NCBI GenBank assembly: GCA_964361655.1
Contig: CAYIBD010000017.1
Location: 1-14,775 of the forward strand
Direction of reading: 5' to 3'
Source of the DNA: CAYIBD01 sp964361655
GTDB lineage: Bacteria > Patescibacteriota > Minisyncoccia > Sungbacterales > SURF-37
DNA: 14,775 nucleotides
Below, piece after piece: positions 1 through 5,968 of the stretch. The position numbers were made by a program, and so were the translations under genes. The notes under the pieces were generated by a model. It did no database searches. It worked only from the letters and a program-made list of their open reading frames with translations, and was not told where the DNA came from. The number at the start of each line of letters is the position of its first letter. The stretch's first letter is position 1.

Positions 1-8
1 GGCCGAGC

Positions 9-57
9 CCCCGGCCTCGCCCGAGGCGAGCCGAGGGCGGGCGAGGCGAGGCCGGGG
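9..57. repeat. GC-rich inverted repeat at the window edge
   Basis: A perfect 13-bp inverted repeat, CCCCGGCCTCGCC at 9-21 and its complement at 45-57, encloses more GGCGAG-type repeats. It lies just downstream of the stop codon of the cupredoxin gene on the minus strand. A smaller AT-rich hairpin (GAAACT/AGTTTC, 64-79) sits between them. No T-run follows on the minus strand, so I do not call an intrinsic terminator, although the structure could slow polymerase or protect the mRNA 3' end. Confidence 0.6.
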
Positions 58-80
58 AATCTAGAAACTGAATAGTTTCA

Positions 81-563
81 TTACGGCGTCACGATAATCT
101 TTCCTTTTACGCCGGGGTTGAGGTGGTCGTGGAACGGGCATTCCTTGGCTGTAGTGAAGGTGTGGGAATAGCTCTCGCCCGGGCGGACCATGCCAAGAGC
201 GTCAAAGCCCGGGCAGACCTGATGGGTGGGATGAACGGCTGATGCCGGCCAAAAGGTCTTGACATCGTCATTCTTGAAGACCACTGTGTCGCCGACCTTG
301 ATGGTGATGGTATCTGGAGAAAAGGTGTTCGAGACCATTGAAATGGTGTGCAGGGTCGGCTTCCCGCCGGTTCCTCCTACTGGAGGCGGCGGTGTGCCGT
401 CTGCGGGTGGTGGTGGAGGAGGTGGTGGTGGAGGCGGCGGGGTACCGGCTGGCGGCGGGGTTATTCCGGGTTCACTTGCGCGGTTCCAGGCGATAAGAAT
501 TCCTCCGCCCGCCACAATGACGGCGAGCAAGATAACCGCGATGACGAAGGATCTCTGGTTCAT
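81..563 (-). CDS. membrane-anchored cupredoxin-like protein with polyproline linker
   Basis: A 160-residue protein probably tethered to the outer face of the membrane. Residues 5-25 form a hydrophobic signal anchor. Residues 35-68 are a Pro/Gly/Thr linker with 12 consecutive prolines (42-53). Residues 70-160 form a cupredoxin domain with the typical strand FSPDTITIKVGDTVVFKN, the segment HPTH (111-114) and the C-terminal loop C142-P-F-H145-D-H147. Blue-copper proteins bind Cu through two His, a Cys and usually a Met. Here the position near Val152 in the loop GVKG carries no Met, so copper binding may be altered. The proline run would be expected to need EF-P. A TATAAT element lies only 8 nt before the ATG and no Shine-Dalgarno is visible. 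The substrate or redox partner cannot be read from the sequence. Confidence 0.85.
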   Translation of the reverse strand: MNQRSFVIAVILLAVIVAGGGILIAWNRASEPGITPPPAGTPPPPPPPPPPPPADGTPPPPVGGTGGKPTLHTISMVSNTFSPDTITIKVGDTVVFKNDDVKTFWPASAVHPTHQVCPGFDALGMVRPGESYSHTFTTAKECPFHDHLNPGVKGKIIVTP

Positions 564-571
564 ATACGGGT

Positions 572-577
572 ATTATA
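572..577 (-). promoter_or_regulatory. -10 element TATAAT immediately upstream of the cupredoxin gene
   Basis: On the minus strand TATAAT is followed by 8 nt and then the ATG at 563. Transcription would start at or within a base or two of the start codon, giving a leaderless or nearly leaderless mRNA. The hexamer 17 nt upstream, TGGCAA, is a poor -35. Confidence 0.5.
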
Positions 578-605
578 TTCAAAGGCCGGAGCAATTGCCA
601 GTCCC

Positions 606-645
606 GATTTTGCCAAAATCTTGGAAAAGATTTTGTTGCAAAATC
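606..645. repeat. two consecutive small hairpins with the same arms
   Basis: GATTTTG-C-CAAAATC at 606-620 and GATTTTG-TTG-CAAAATC at 629-645 are two palindromes built from the same 7-nt arms and separated by 8 nt. They lie just upstream of the cupredoxin promoter in the gene-free stretch 564-853. Confidence 0.6.
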
Positions 646-650
646 GAGGA

Positions 651-849
651 TCCCGCTCCAATTTTACCCGCCGTCGCAGAAAGCCCAGCCTTCGCTAAAG
701 CTTCGGCCGGCAAGCACGGGCGTATAGTATGCTCCGTGGATGCTTGCCCTTCCGAAGTCCCGCTGCAAGCGGGACGGAGGAGGGAATGCGGGAACAGCGG
801 AAGTTGCGGGACGCGCCGCTATGGAGTATCTCGTAAAATTGGAGCGGGA
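651..849. repeat. 199-bp segment bounded by 17-bp perfect inverted repeats
   Basis: TCCCGCTCCAATTTTAC at 651-667 is repeated exactly in inverted orientation at 833-849. Inside are further hairpins: GGCAAG plus CACGG (709-719) pairing with CCGTG (734-738) and CTTGCC (743-748), and GTCCCGC/GCGGGAC (757-763/769-775, loop TGCAA). No convincing coding sequence is inside. This fills most of the gap between the cupredoxin gene and the Ada-like gene. It could be a small non-autonomous repeat element or a structured intergenic repeat; no target-site duplication is evident. Confidence 0.5.
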
Positions 850-853
850 CCGG

Positions 854-1267
854 CTAAAGCCCGGGGCAGTTGCCGGCAGGTTTGTAGCCGGCTTTCCGGG
901 CCTCCTCAACAGTAGAAAACCATATTTTGTTTTCTGCCTTTATCTGCTTGGCCCCGGGGCAGTCCGGGAGATGGTAGGAGGAACCATTGCGCGAAGCAAC
1001 GAAATTGCCTCGGCTAGAATCTGGAATCTTGAAACTAGAATCAAGGGATTGATTTGCCCGTTGTCGTTCGGATGACAGCGTGCCTTGATTCATGATTCCT
1101 GATTCATGATTCTCGATCGTGATGGGTTCTTTTTGGGGCCAGATGGCCGAGAGCCGGCCAAGGCCGAAGCTGGCTACCGACACGAGGAACACGAGCGCGG
1201 CAAGGTACAGGTCGCGTTGATTCTCCTTCAGAAAGGACTTGATTTTGGTCAGGAGGTCAGTTAGCAT
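854..1267 (-). CDS. membrane-anchored protein with Ada-like metal-binding domain
   Basis: A 137-residue protein. Residues 1-18 are basic and probably cytoplasmic, 19-43 form a transmembrane segment, about 50-86 are a polar linker, and 88-136 form a compact domain of the pattern FVASRNG-YHLPDC-GAK-IKAENKIWF-EEARKAGYKPAGNC. That pattern resembles the zinc-binding N-terminal domain of Ada, found as a stand-alone domain in many membrane-tethered bacterial proteins. Candidate metal ligands are His99, Cys103 and Cys134; the usual second C-terminal Cys is absent. The linker is encoded by a heptad inverted-repeat element (1015-1118), which looks like intergenic DNA read through in frame. The start is the ATG at 1267, with no visible Shine-Dalgarno. 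It is divergent from rpmA. Its function is not known; metal or nucleic-acid binding at the cell surface is possible. Confidence 0.8.
   Translation of the reverse strand: MLTDLLTKIKSFLKENQRDLYLAALVFLVSVASFGLGRLSAIWPQKEPITIENHESGIMNQGTLSSERQRANQSLDSSFKIPDSSRGNFVASRNGSSYHLPDCPGAKQIKAENKIWFSTVEEARKAGYKPAGNCPGL
1015..1118. repeat. heptad inverted-repeat element 1 (inside a coding region)
   Basis: The left arm has four exact 7-nt units: TAGAATC, TGGAATC, TTGAAAC, TAGAATC (1015-1042). The right arm has five facing units: CTTGATT, CATGATT, CCTGATT, CATGATT, CTCGATC (1084-1118). The arms are broadly complementary and are separated by about 41 nt. The element encodes the linker of the Ada-like protein. 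Confidence 0.75.
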
Positions 1268-1337
1268 TTATGTGATGCCAATATGCGAATCTTATGCTAA
1301 TCTACAAATTGCGAATACGGATTAGCATCACATTACT
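1268..1337. promoter_or_regulatory. divergent intergenic region with nested palindromes
   Basis: The 70 bp between the Ada-like gene and rpmA hold an outer inverted repeat ATGTGATGC (1270-1278) / GCATCACAT (1325-1333), an inner one ATGCTAATC (1294-1302) / GATTAGCAT (1320-1328), and a direct repeat TGCGAAT (1284-1290 and 1310-1316). TATGCT at 1293-1298 could be a -10 for rpmA, but no good -35 is present. The nested symmetry suggests operators for a dimeric regulator or shared promoter elements; this is inference only. Confidence 0.4.
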
Positions 1338-1616
1338 ATGGCACATACCAAATCTGGCGGCACAACCCGCTTGGGGCGCGATTCCGGGCCCCAATACCTC
1401 GGTGTCAAACGCTATGACGGCGAACAGGTGAAGCCGGGCGATATTTTGGTGCGCCAGCGCGGGTCGTCCATCCTCGCCGGAGCCAACGTCCGTACCGGGA
1501 AGGACTACACCCTCTACGCCGTGGCTGAAGGGGCGGTGAAGTTTTTGGAGAAGCGGAAGACCCGATTTGATGGCAAGGTGCGGAGGGCGAAGGTCGCGAA
1601 CGTGGTGAGTTCTTAG
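1338..1616 (+). CDS. rpmA: 50S ribosomal protein L27
   Basis: A 92-residue protein matching bacterial L27 over its full length. The N-terminus MAHTKSGGTTRLGRDS is the flexible tail that reaches the peptidyl transferase centre. It is followed by the conserved core LGVKRYDGEQVKPGDILVRQ and the RTGKDYTLYAVAEGAVKF segment, and it ends with a basic tail. It starts directly with MAH and has no N-terminal cleavage extension. In many bacteria rpmA follows rplU (L21); here it stands alone and is divergent from a membrane protein gene. No Shine-Dalgarno is visible before the ATG. The stop codon lies at the edge of a repeat element that separates it from the convergent pyrG. Confidence 0.97.
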   Translation: MAHTKSGGTTRLGRDSGPQYLGVKRYDGEQVKPGDILVRQRGSSILAGANVRTGKDYTLYAVAEGAVKFLEKRKTRFDGKVRRAKVANVVSS

Positions 1617-1704
1617 TTTAAAGTTTCTGGTTCTGGTTGGTAGTTTTTGGTTTTGGTTAAACCAGAACCGATAACCTGAAAACTATAACCGACAACTAAT
1701 AACC
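1615..1704. repeat. heptad inverted-repeat element 2, downstream of rpmA
   Basis: The right arm has six exact 7-nt units: AACCAGA, ACCGATA, ACCTGAA, AACTATA, ACCGACA, ACTAATA (1660-1701), then ACC. The left arm (1615-1658) consists of GTT-type units of 6-7 nt (AGTTTAA, AGTTTCT, GGTTCT, GGTTGGT, AGTTTTT, GGTTTT, GGTT). The exact pairing GGTTCTGGTT (1629-1638) / AACCAGAACC (1660-1669) forms a stem. It begins within the rpmA stop codon and lies between convergent genes, so it may serve as a transcription barrier for both. Confidence 0.7.
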
Positions 1705-1709
1705 ATGAA

Positions 1710-1797
1710 CTACTTCCGCGCTTTAATAGCCCCCCCGCTGAAAGCGCGGCAGCTTGGGTGCGGGCGCCACGGGCGCGCATTTATTTAGGGGTGAAAA
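1710..1797 (-). pseudogene. pyrG: 3' fragment of a second pyrG copy, cut by the scaffold gap
   Basis: Read on the minus strand, codons from the gap edge give FHP-stop-INARPWRPHPSCRAF, then SGGAIKARK and a stop at 1710-1712. This is the CTP synthase C-terminus: the intact gene reads FHPELKSRPLRPHPIFRA at the same place. At nucleotide level 53 bp align without indels at about 81% identity to the intact pyrG 3' end (about 1898-1950). An in-frame TAA replaces the Glu of FHPE, the catalytic-triad Glu. It may be a decayed tandem duplicate, a related strain's sequence joined during scaffolding, or an error-rich contig end. Its position and spacing suit a natural pyrG end convergent with rpmA. Confidence 0.7.
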
Positions 1798-1807
1798 NNN
1801 NNNNNNN
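1798..1807. other. assembly gap (10 Ns)
   Basis: Exactly ten unknown bases separate two stretches that both encode the CTP synthase C-terminus. The true distance is unknown and the join may be wrong. Confidence 0.99.
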
Positions 1808-1819
1808 AGCAACCCATGC

Positions 1820-3490
1820 TTATGATGTGACGACGAATGGAACCCCAAAAAAAAAACCCATCACCCCCTCCCGCGGTTGCGCCGCCCCGGGTTTTAACGC
1901 GCGGAAGATTGGGTGCGGCCGCAAGGGCCGCGATTTTAGTTCGGGGTGAAACTGCGTGCCCAAGAAGAAGGGGTGGTCTTTGAGCTCCATGATTTCAACC
2001 AGGTTTCGCTCCTGATTGATGCCCGAGGCAATGAGTCCCCGCTTTTCCAAACGCGGCAAATATTCGTTATTGATTTCATAGCGATGGCGGTGGCGTTCCT
2101 GCACTGTCGGCACCCCATAGGCCGCGCGAGCCTTGGTGCCCTGTTTCAGGCGGCAGGGATATGCTCCGAGGCGCATCGATCCGCCCATGCGCTTTTCCTT
2201 AATGTTCACCAGCTGCTCGGGCATGGTGCGGATGACCGGATACTTCGTTTTGGGGTTGATTTCGGTGGTGTGGGCGCCTGGCATCTTGGCCGCGTGCCGG
2301 GCAAACTCCACCACCGCGAGCTGCAAACCATAGCAAAGCCCGAGGTACGGGATTTTGTTCTTACGCACGTACTCAATGGCTTTGATCTTGCCCTCAATCC
2401 CCCGCCCCCCGAAGCCGCCCGGCACCACGATGCCATCAAATTGCAAGAGCTCTTTTAAGGCCCTGGCGTCGCGCTCATAGAGCTCGGAGTTGAGCCAGGT
2501 AAGCTCCGGCTTTCGGTTCCAATGCCAGGAGGCGTGCTTCAGGGCTTCGATGACTGATATGTAAGAATCGGCCAGGGTGAAGTCGCCGCTCCCGAAATAT
2601 TTTCCGACAATGCCGATTCTGACCGGCCGGCTGGCCCGGCGGATGCGGGAGACGAGCGCCCGCCACGGCCCAAGATCGCGCCTGCGCCGCTTCAATCCGA
2701 ATTTTTCAAGCACCCGATCGCCGAGCCGCTCCTTTTCAAAGTTCACTGGCGCCTCGTAGATTGATGCCACATCCGGGGCCGAGATAATGTCCTTTTCGTG
2801 GAGGTTGCAGTTGACGGCCAGCTTCTTTTTCCGCGGTTCATCCATGGGTACCACGGATCGGGCGATGATAAGGTCGGGCTGGATGCCGACGGCGTTCATG
2901 GAGCGGACCGCGTATTGGGTCGGTTTGGTTTTCATCTCGCCAATCATTTTGGGGATCGGAAGGTAGCTCACGAGAACGAACAGCACATCCCTTGGACGCG
3001 CCAGGCGCATCATGCGGGCCGCCTCGAGAAAGAGAATGTTTTGATATTCACCCACCGTGCCGCCGATCTCGACCAGCATGAAATCGGCCCGGGCCTTGCG
3101 GCTGGCCCGATCCAGCCGACGAATGACCTCCCGCGGAATGTGCGGCACCACCTCAACGCACTTGCCGTCGTATTCCAGATTCCGCTCCCGCTCAATGACC
3201 GAAAGATAAACCGCGCCGGTGGTCATGTAGTTTTCGCGGGGAATGTTCTCGTCCAAAAATCGTTCGTAATTCCCCACGTCCTGGTCGCACTCCATGCCGT
3301 CTTCGGTGACAAAAACCTCGCCGTGTTCAATGGGGTTCATGGTGCCGGCGTCCACGTTGATATAGGGGTCAATCTTGAGGGCCGAGACGCGAAAACCGCG
3401 CGATTTCAAAATGCGGGCGATGGAGGCGGTGGAAACGCCCTTGCCAATGCCGGACATGACGCCCCCGCAGACAAAGATATATCGCGCCAT
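1820..3490 (-). CDS. pyrG: CTP synthase
   Basis: A 556-residue enzyme that converts UTP to CTP with ATP and glutamine, in the cytoplasm. Residues 1-270 are the amidoligase domain, with P-loop SGIGKG (13-18), KIDPYINVDAGTMNPIEHGEVFV (39-61) and EIGGTVGEYQN (141-151). Residues 289-530 are the class I glutamine amidotransferase domain, with PGGFGGRG (357-364), nucleophile Cys386 in GLCYGLQ, and His515/Glu517 in FHPE. All catalytic residues are present. GEYQN replaces the common GDIES, a subfamily variant. After FRA (529-531) the protein continues with an atypical tail through an A10 tract near the gap, so the last 25 or so residues may be artefactual. The start is supported by AGGAG seven bases before the ATG. 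It is preceded by rplI on the same strand. Confidence 0.96.
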   Translation of the reverse strand: MARYIFVCGGVMSGIGKGVSTASIARILKSRGFRVSALKIDPYINVDAGTMNPIEHGEVFVTEDGMECDQDVGNYERFLDENIPRENYMTTGAVYLSVIERERNLEYDGKCVEVVPHIPREVIRRLDRASRKARADFMLVEIGGTVGEYQNILFLEAARMMRLARPRDVLFVLVSYLPIPKMIGEMKTKPTQYAVRSMNAVGIQPDLIIARSVVPMDEPRKKKLAVNCNLHEKDIISAPDVASIYEAPVNFEKERLGDRVLEKFGLKRRRRDLGPWRALVSRIRRASRPVRIGIVGKYFGSGDFTLADSYISVIEALKHASWHWNRKPELTWLNSELYERDARALKELLQFDGIVVPGGFGGRGIEGKIKAIEYVRKNKIPYLGLCYGLQLAVVEFARHAAKMPGAHTTEINPKTKYPVIRTMPEQLVNIKEKRMGGSMRLGAYPCRLKQGTKARAAYGVPTVQERHRHRYEINNEYLPRLEKRGLIASGINQERNLVEIMELKDHPFFLGTQFHPELKSRPLRPHPIFRALKPGAAQPREGVMGFFFGVPFVVTS

Positions 3491-3501
3491 AGCGCTCTCC
3501 T

Positions 3502-3533
3502 ACGAATTACGAATTCCCATCGAATTACGAATG
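3502..3533. repeat. one-armed heptad-type repeat upstream of pyrG
   Basis: ACGAATT occurs twice in tandem (3502-3515). The 12-mer CGAATTACGAAT occurs at 3503-3514 and again at 3521-3532. It uses the same style of 7-nt unit as the inverted elements, but no facing arm is visible. Confidence 0.6.
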
Positions 3534-3557
3534 TGAGATATTAACAATGGCAGCCTC

Positions 3558-3585
3558 CATGAAGCTTTTAGTTGGATGCTTCATG
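3558..3585 (-). repeat. hairpin just after rplI
   Basis: CATGAAGC (3558-3565) and GCTTCATG (3578-3585) form an 8-bp stem with a 12-nt loop directly after the rplI stop codon on the minus strand. No T-run follows, so it is a weak or factor-dependent terminator candidate or an mRNA 3'-end structure. Confidence 0.4.
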
Positions 3586-3586
3586 C

Positions 3587-4033
3587 TTACTGTTCGGGTA
3601 TCACGGCCACCTTAATCGTGGCGGCGATCTGGTGCGGCAGCCGGACGTTGACCGTATACTCTCCTGTTGCCTTGATGCCCTGCTCAAGGTCAATCCAGCC
3701 CTTCTCGACTTCGATTCCCTGCCTGGCGAGTTCATCGACAATATCTTGGGTGGTGATGGAGCCAAAGGCCTGGCCTTTCTCCCCTACCTTGAACGTAAAG
3801 CCAAGCTCGAGCGAGCGCAATTTCTCGGCCAGGGCCTCAAAGCCGGCCTGCTCGCGCCGAAGCCGGGCGGCGACTTCAGCGTGCTTCCGTGAGAGATTTT
3901 TCAGCGCGGCTTCGGTCGCCAGCTCGGCGAGCTTTTGCGGAATAAGAAAATTCCGTGCATAGCCGTCGGCCACGTGCTTTACTTCGCCAGGTTTGCCCAA
4001 TTTCGGAACTTCCTTGAGCAGAATAACTTTCAT
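3587..4033 (-). CDS. rplI: 50S ribosomal protein L9
   Basis: A 148-residue protein of typical L9 length, binding 23S rRNA near the L1 stalk. The N-terminal domain is MKVILLKEVPKLGKPGEVKHVADGYARNFLIP, with the conserved Gly/Lys pattern and YARNFLIP. A long connecting helix (about 38-75, rich in Lys, Glu and Ala) and a C-terminal domain containing FGSITTQDI follow. I chose the start MKVILL because it matches the family; another ATG three codons upstream (4042) would add MSN. Neither start has a Shine-Dalgarno. A heptad repeat element lies immediately upstream. In many bacteria rplI sits beside rpsF, rpsR or dnaB; here it precedes pyrG. Confidence 0.96.
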   Translation of the reverse strand: MKVILLKEVPKLGKPGEVKHVADGYARNFLIPQKLAELATEAALKNLSRKHAEVAARLRREQAGFEALAEKLRSLELGFTFKVGEKGQAFGSITTQDIVDELARQGIEVEKGWIDLEQGIKATGEYTVNVRLPHQIAATIKVAVIPEQ

Positions 4034-4050
4034 GTTACTCATGGCATTTT

Positions 4051-4127
4051 GAATCTTGAATCAAGAATCATGAATCATGGCGTGCACCTTTCGGTTCCTT
4101 GATTCCTGATTCATGCTTCATGATTCA
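4051..4127. repeat. heptad inverted-repeat element 4, between acylphosphatase and rplI
   Basis: The left arm is four exact units GAATCTT, GAATCAA, GAATCAT, GAATCAT (4051-4078). The right arm is four exact units TGATTCC, TGATTCA, TGCTTCA, TGATTCA (4100-4127). The centre is about 21 nt. The arms are near-complementary and would form a long imperfect hairpin filling almost the whole intergenic region. The unit sequence is close to that of the element at 1015-1118. Confidence 0.8.
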
Positions 4128-4133
4128 GAGCCA

Positions 4134-4415
4134 TCATAGGATCTCAAACCTACGAAATTCACCCGTGGCTCTCTCCCAGGTAATTTGGACATGATCTACA
4201 CGTGCGAGCGGCGGGCCCGTGCGGCACCATTCCAAGAATTTTTCGAGAGCCGAGGCCTCGCCCTCTGCCACTACGCAGAGGGCGCCGTCGTCCTCGTTCC
4301 GCGCCCAGCCGGTGAGCCCGAGTTTTTCAGCGTGCAACCGTGCGGTGTGGCGAAAAAATACACCCTGGACTTGACCCGAGACCCTAACGACCAGGCGTTT
4401 TGCCCCTTTTGGCAT
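4134..4415 (-). CDS. acyP: acylphosphatase
   Basis: A 93-residue enzyme that hydrolyses acyl phosphates such as acetyl phosphate. It covers the whole acylphosphatase fold. The substrate loop GQVQGVFFRHTAR carries the catalytic Arg22, and GWARN carries the catalytic Asn40, followed by DGALCVVAEGE. The start is the ATG at 4415 because AAGGA lies 5 nt upstream and the fold begins right after it; an earlier in-frame ATG at 4472 would add 19 residues unlike the family. It overlaps the end of the MazG-like gene by 32 nt, so it is the last gene of a translationally coupled operon. Its metabolic role in this cell is not evident from the context. Confidence 0.92.
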   Translation of the reverse strand: MPKGAKRLVVRVSGQVQGVFFRHTARLHAEKLGLTGWARNEDDGALCVVAEGEASALEKFLEWCRTGPPLARVDHVQITWERATGEFRRFEIL

Positions 4416-4710
4416 AGCGGTCCTTATCTCTTCCGTAGCATTTGTCCATAACTTTCCGGAAGCTCTCGTCAAGGCCGATCTTCAAGGGATTGGCGAGGCA
4501 AGTCGGGGTGAAGATAATATCGCCGATCTCCTCGCCGATATCCTTTTCGGCTTCGGAGGATTTCTTCTTTTTTGGGCCGAAGCGGCGGTTGATCTCGCGT
4601 GCAAGCTCGCCGGTTTCTTCCATGAGTCGGGCCAGGATTTCATGGGGCTGCCAGTACGGTACCTCGAATTGTTGTGCCCACCGGTCAACTTCGCGCTGGA
4701 TCTTCCTCAT
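4384..4710 (-). CDS. MazG-like nucleotide pyrophosphohydrolase
   Basis: A 108-residue all-alpha NTP pyrophosphatase of the short MazG-like (single-domain) type, expected to hydrolyse (d)NTPs to monophosphates and remove aberrant nucleotides. Mg-binding acidic motifs are visible: EETGE (31-35) in the first helix pair and EEIGD (60-64) in the second. They are followed by FTPTCLAN and a C-terminal helix with DESFRKVMDKCYGRDKDRY, typical of this subgroup. A Lys-rich insert (PKKKK, 46-50) separates the metal motifs. The ATG overlaps the stop of the upstream protease gene as ATGA, and the 3' end overlaps acyP, so it is the middle gene of a coupled operon. Confidence 0.9.
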   Translation of the reverse strand: MRKIQREVDRWAQQFEVPYWQPHEILARLMEETGELAREINRRFGPKKKKSSEAEKDIGEEIGDIIFTPTCLANPLKIGLDESFRKVMDKCYGRDKDRYAKRGKTPGR

Positions 4711-5933
4711 GACGTTTCGAGCGGCAGCGATTTTACCACCTCGAGCGCTTTTTCGAGCTGCAGGTCTCGTGTCTCGGCCTCGTTCTTGATGACGATGTCC
4801 GGCTCAAGGCCCTTATCGTTGATCGAGGCACCCTTTGGCGTCAGCCACTTGGCAACGGTGATTTTGAGCGAGGCGCCGCCGTGGAGGTTATCCACCTGCT
4901 GCACCGAACCCTTGCCGAAGGTTTTTTCGCCAACGAGCTTGATGCCGTTGACATCGCGCAGCGCCCCGGCGAGGATTTCCGCGGCCGAGGCCGAGCCCTG
5001 GTCAATGAGCACGACCACCGGCGTCTTCTCCAAGAGGCGATGGCCGGTGCTGCGGTACACCACCTCGCTGCCGTCAGCGAATTTCTCTCGCGCCACCGGT
5101 TCCCCGGCCGGAATGAACCAGGAAGCGATCTGGACGGCGGCATCGAGGAACCCGCCCGGATTGCCCCGCAGATCAAGGATGATGCGATGGTCCGGCGAGC
5201 CGAGGTACTTGACGAGCGCTTGGCGGAATTCTTGGGGGGCGTTCTCGTTGAAATTATGCAGGCGGATGTAAAAGACATCATCGGCCCGCGCTTCGGAGTT
5301 AACGGTAGGGATGATGATGACATCGCGGGTGATGGTGAAATCCTTGATACCGTCGTCGAGGGAGTCGCGGGCAATGGTCAGGGTTACCTTTGTTCCCACT
5401 TCGCCGCGGATGAGGCCTACCGCTTCTTCCAGGGTCAGGTCGGCAGTGGAGGTGGCGTTGATCTTCAGTACTTTGTCGCCGGCTTTGAGCCCGACCCGCT
5501 CAGCGGGCGAGCCGGCGAGGGGCGCGATGATCGTGAGCACGTCTTTCCGGATGCCGATCTCCGCGCCAATCCCTCCGAACTGGCCGCGGACGTCTTCGCG
5601 GAACTGCTTGGCCTGCTGCGGCGGCAGGAAGACGGTGTAGGGATCACCGAGCGACTTCACGAGACCGGCAATGGCGCCTTCAACGAGTTTGGCTCGTTGG
5701 ATGTCAGCACGGTCAACGTATTTGTCCTCGAGCCGAGCCCAGACCTCCCAGAACTGGCTGAAATCAACGGCTTCGGGCTTGGCGGTCTCTTGGTTCAATA
5801 TGGCCTTTACCTTCTCAATGGCTGGACGCCGCTCGTAGCCAACATAGACACCGCCGCCGAAAGAGGCGGCGATGATGAGGATTGAGATGCCGACAATGAC
5901 TGCTGGCTTGGCGAGGCGTTCGAGCGGAGGCAT
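4707..5933 (-). CDS. S41 family C-terminal processing peptidase (CtpA-like)
   Basis: A 408-residue membrane-anchored serine protease acting outside the cytoplasmic membrane on protein C-termini. Residues 10-32 are a signal anchor. About 57-110 are the family's N-terminal helical region, with KSLGDPYTVFLPP. About 111-205 are a PDZ domain (GGIGAEIGI, GLKAGDKVLKIN). About 206-385 are the peptidase core, with LDLRGNPGG (253-261), Ser316 in GSASAAE, Lys341 in TFGKGSVQ and Gln345. The Ser-Lys spacing of 25 is that of known Ctp proteases, so it should be active. The ATG at 5933 is preceded by TATAAT six bases away and lacks a Shine-Dalgarno. It is the first gene of the operon with the MazG-like and acyP genes. 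Confidence 0.95.
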   Translation of the reverse strand: MPPLERLAKPAVIVGISILIIAASFGGGVYVGYERRPAIEKVKAILNQETAKPEAVDFSQFWEVWARLEDKYVDRADIQRAKLVEGAIAGLVKSLGDPYTVFLPPQQAKQFREDVRGQFGGIGAEIGIRKDVLTIIAPLAGSPAERVGLKAGDKVLKINATSTADLTLEEAVGLIRGEVGTKVTLTIARDSLDDGIKDFTITRDVIIIPTVNSEARADDVFYIRLHNFNENAPQEFRQALVKYLGSPDHRIILDLRGNPGGFLDAAVQIASWFIPAGEPVAREKFADGSEVVYRSTGHRLLEKTPVVVLIDQGSASAAEILAGALRDVNGIKLVGEKTFGKGSVQQVDNLHGGASLKITVAKWLTPKGASINDKGLEPDIVIKNEAETRDLQLEKALEVVKSLPLETS

Positions 5934-5939
5934 GGGGAG

Positions 5940-5968
5940 ATTATAGTGGCTTGAATGACTAATGTCTA
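5940..5968 (-). promoter_or_regulatory. promoter of the protease operon
   Basis: On the minus strand TAGACA (5963-5968), a 17-nt spacer and TATAAT (5940-5945) match the sigma-70 consensus at 11 of 12 positions with ideal spacing. The ATG begins six bases after the -10, so transcription should start at the start codon (leaderless mRNA). The -35 lies inside a heptad repeat arm. Confidence 0.75.

Noticed and set aside
259..915. Long open frame on the plus strand opposite the cupredoxin gene
   Set aside because: It is the antisense of a GC-rich coding region and a Gly/Pro codon run, with no recognisable domain.
2798..3544. 248-codon open frame opposite pyrG
   Set aside because: It is a shadow of the CTP synthase gene; the His/Gly/Asp-rich composition fits antisense of conserved codons.
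4051..4127. CRISPR array
   Set aside because: Units are 7 nt with no spacers and the arms are inverted, unlike CRISPR repeats; no cas genes are present.
4881..5885. 334-codon open frame opposite the S41 protease gene
   Set aside because: The minus strand encodes an intact, motif-complete protease; high GC at third positions leaves the antisense frame open.
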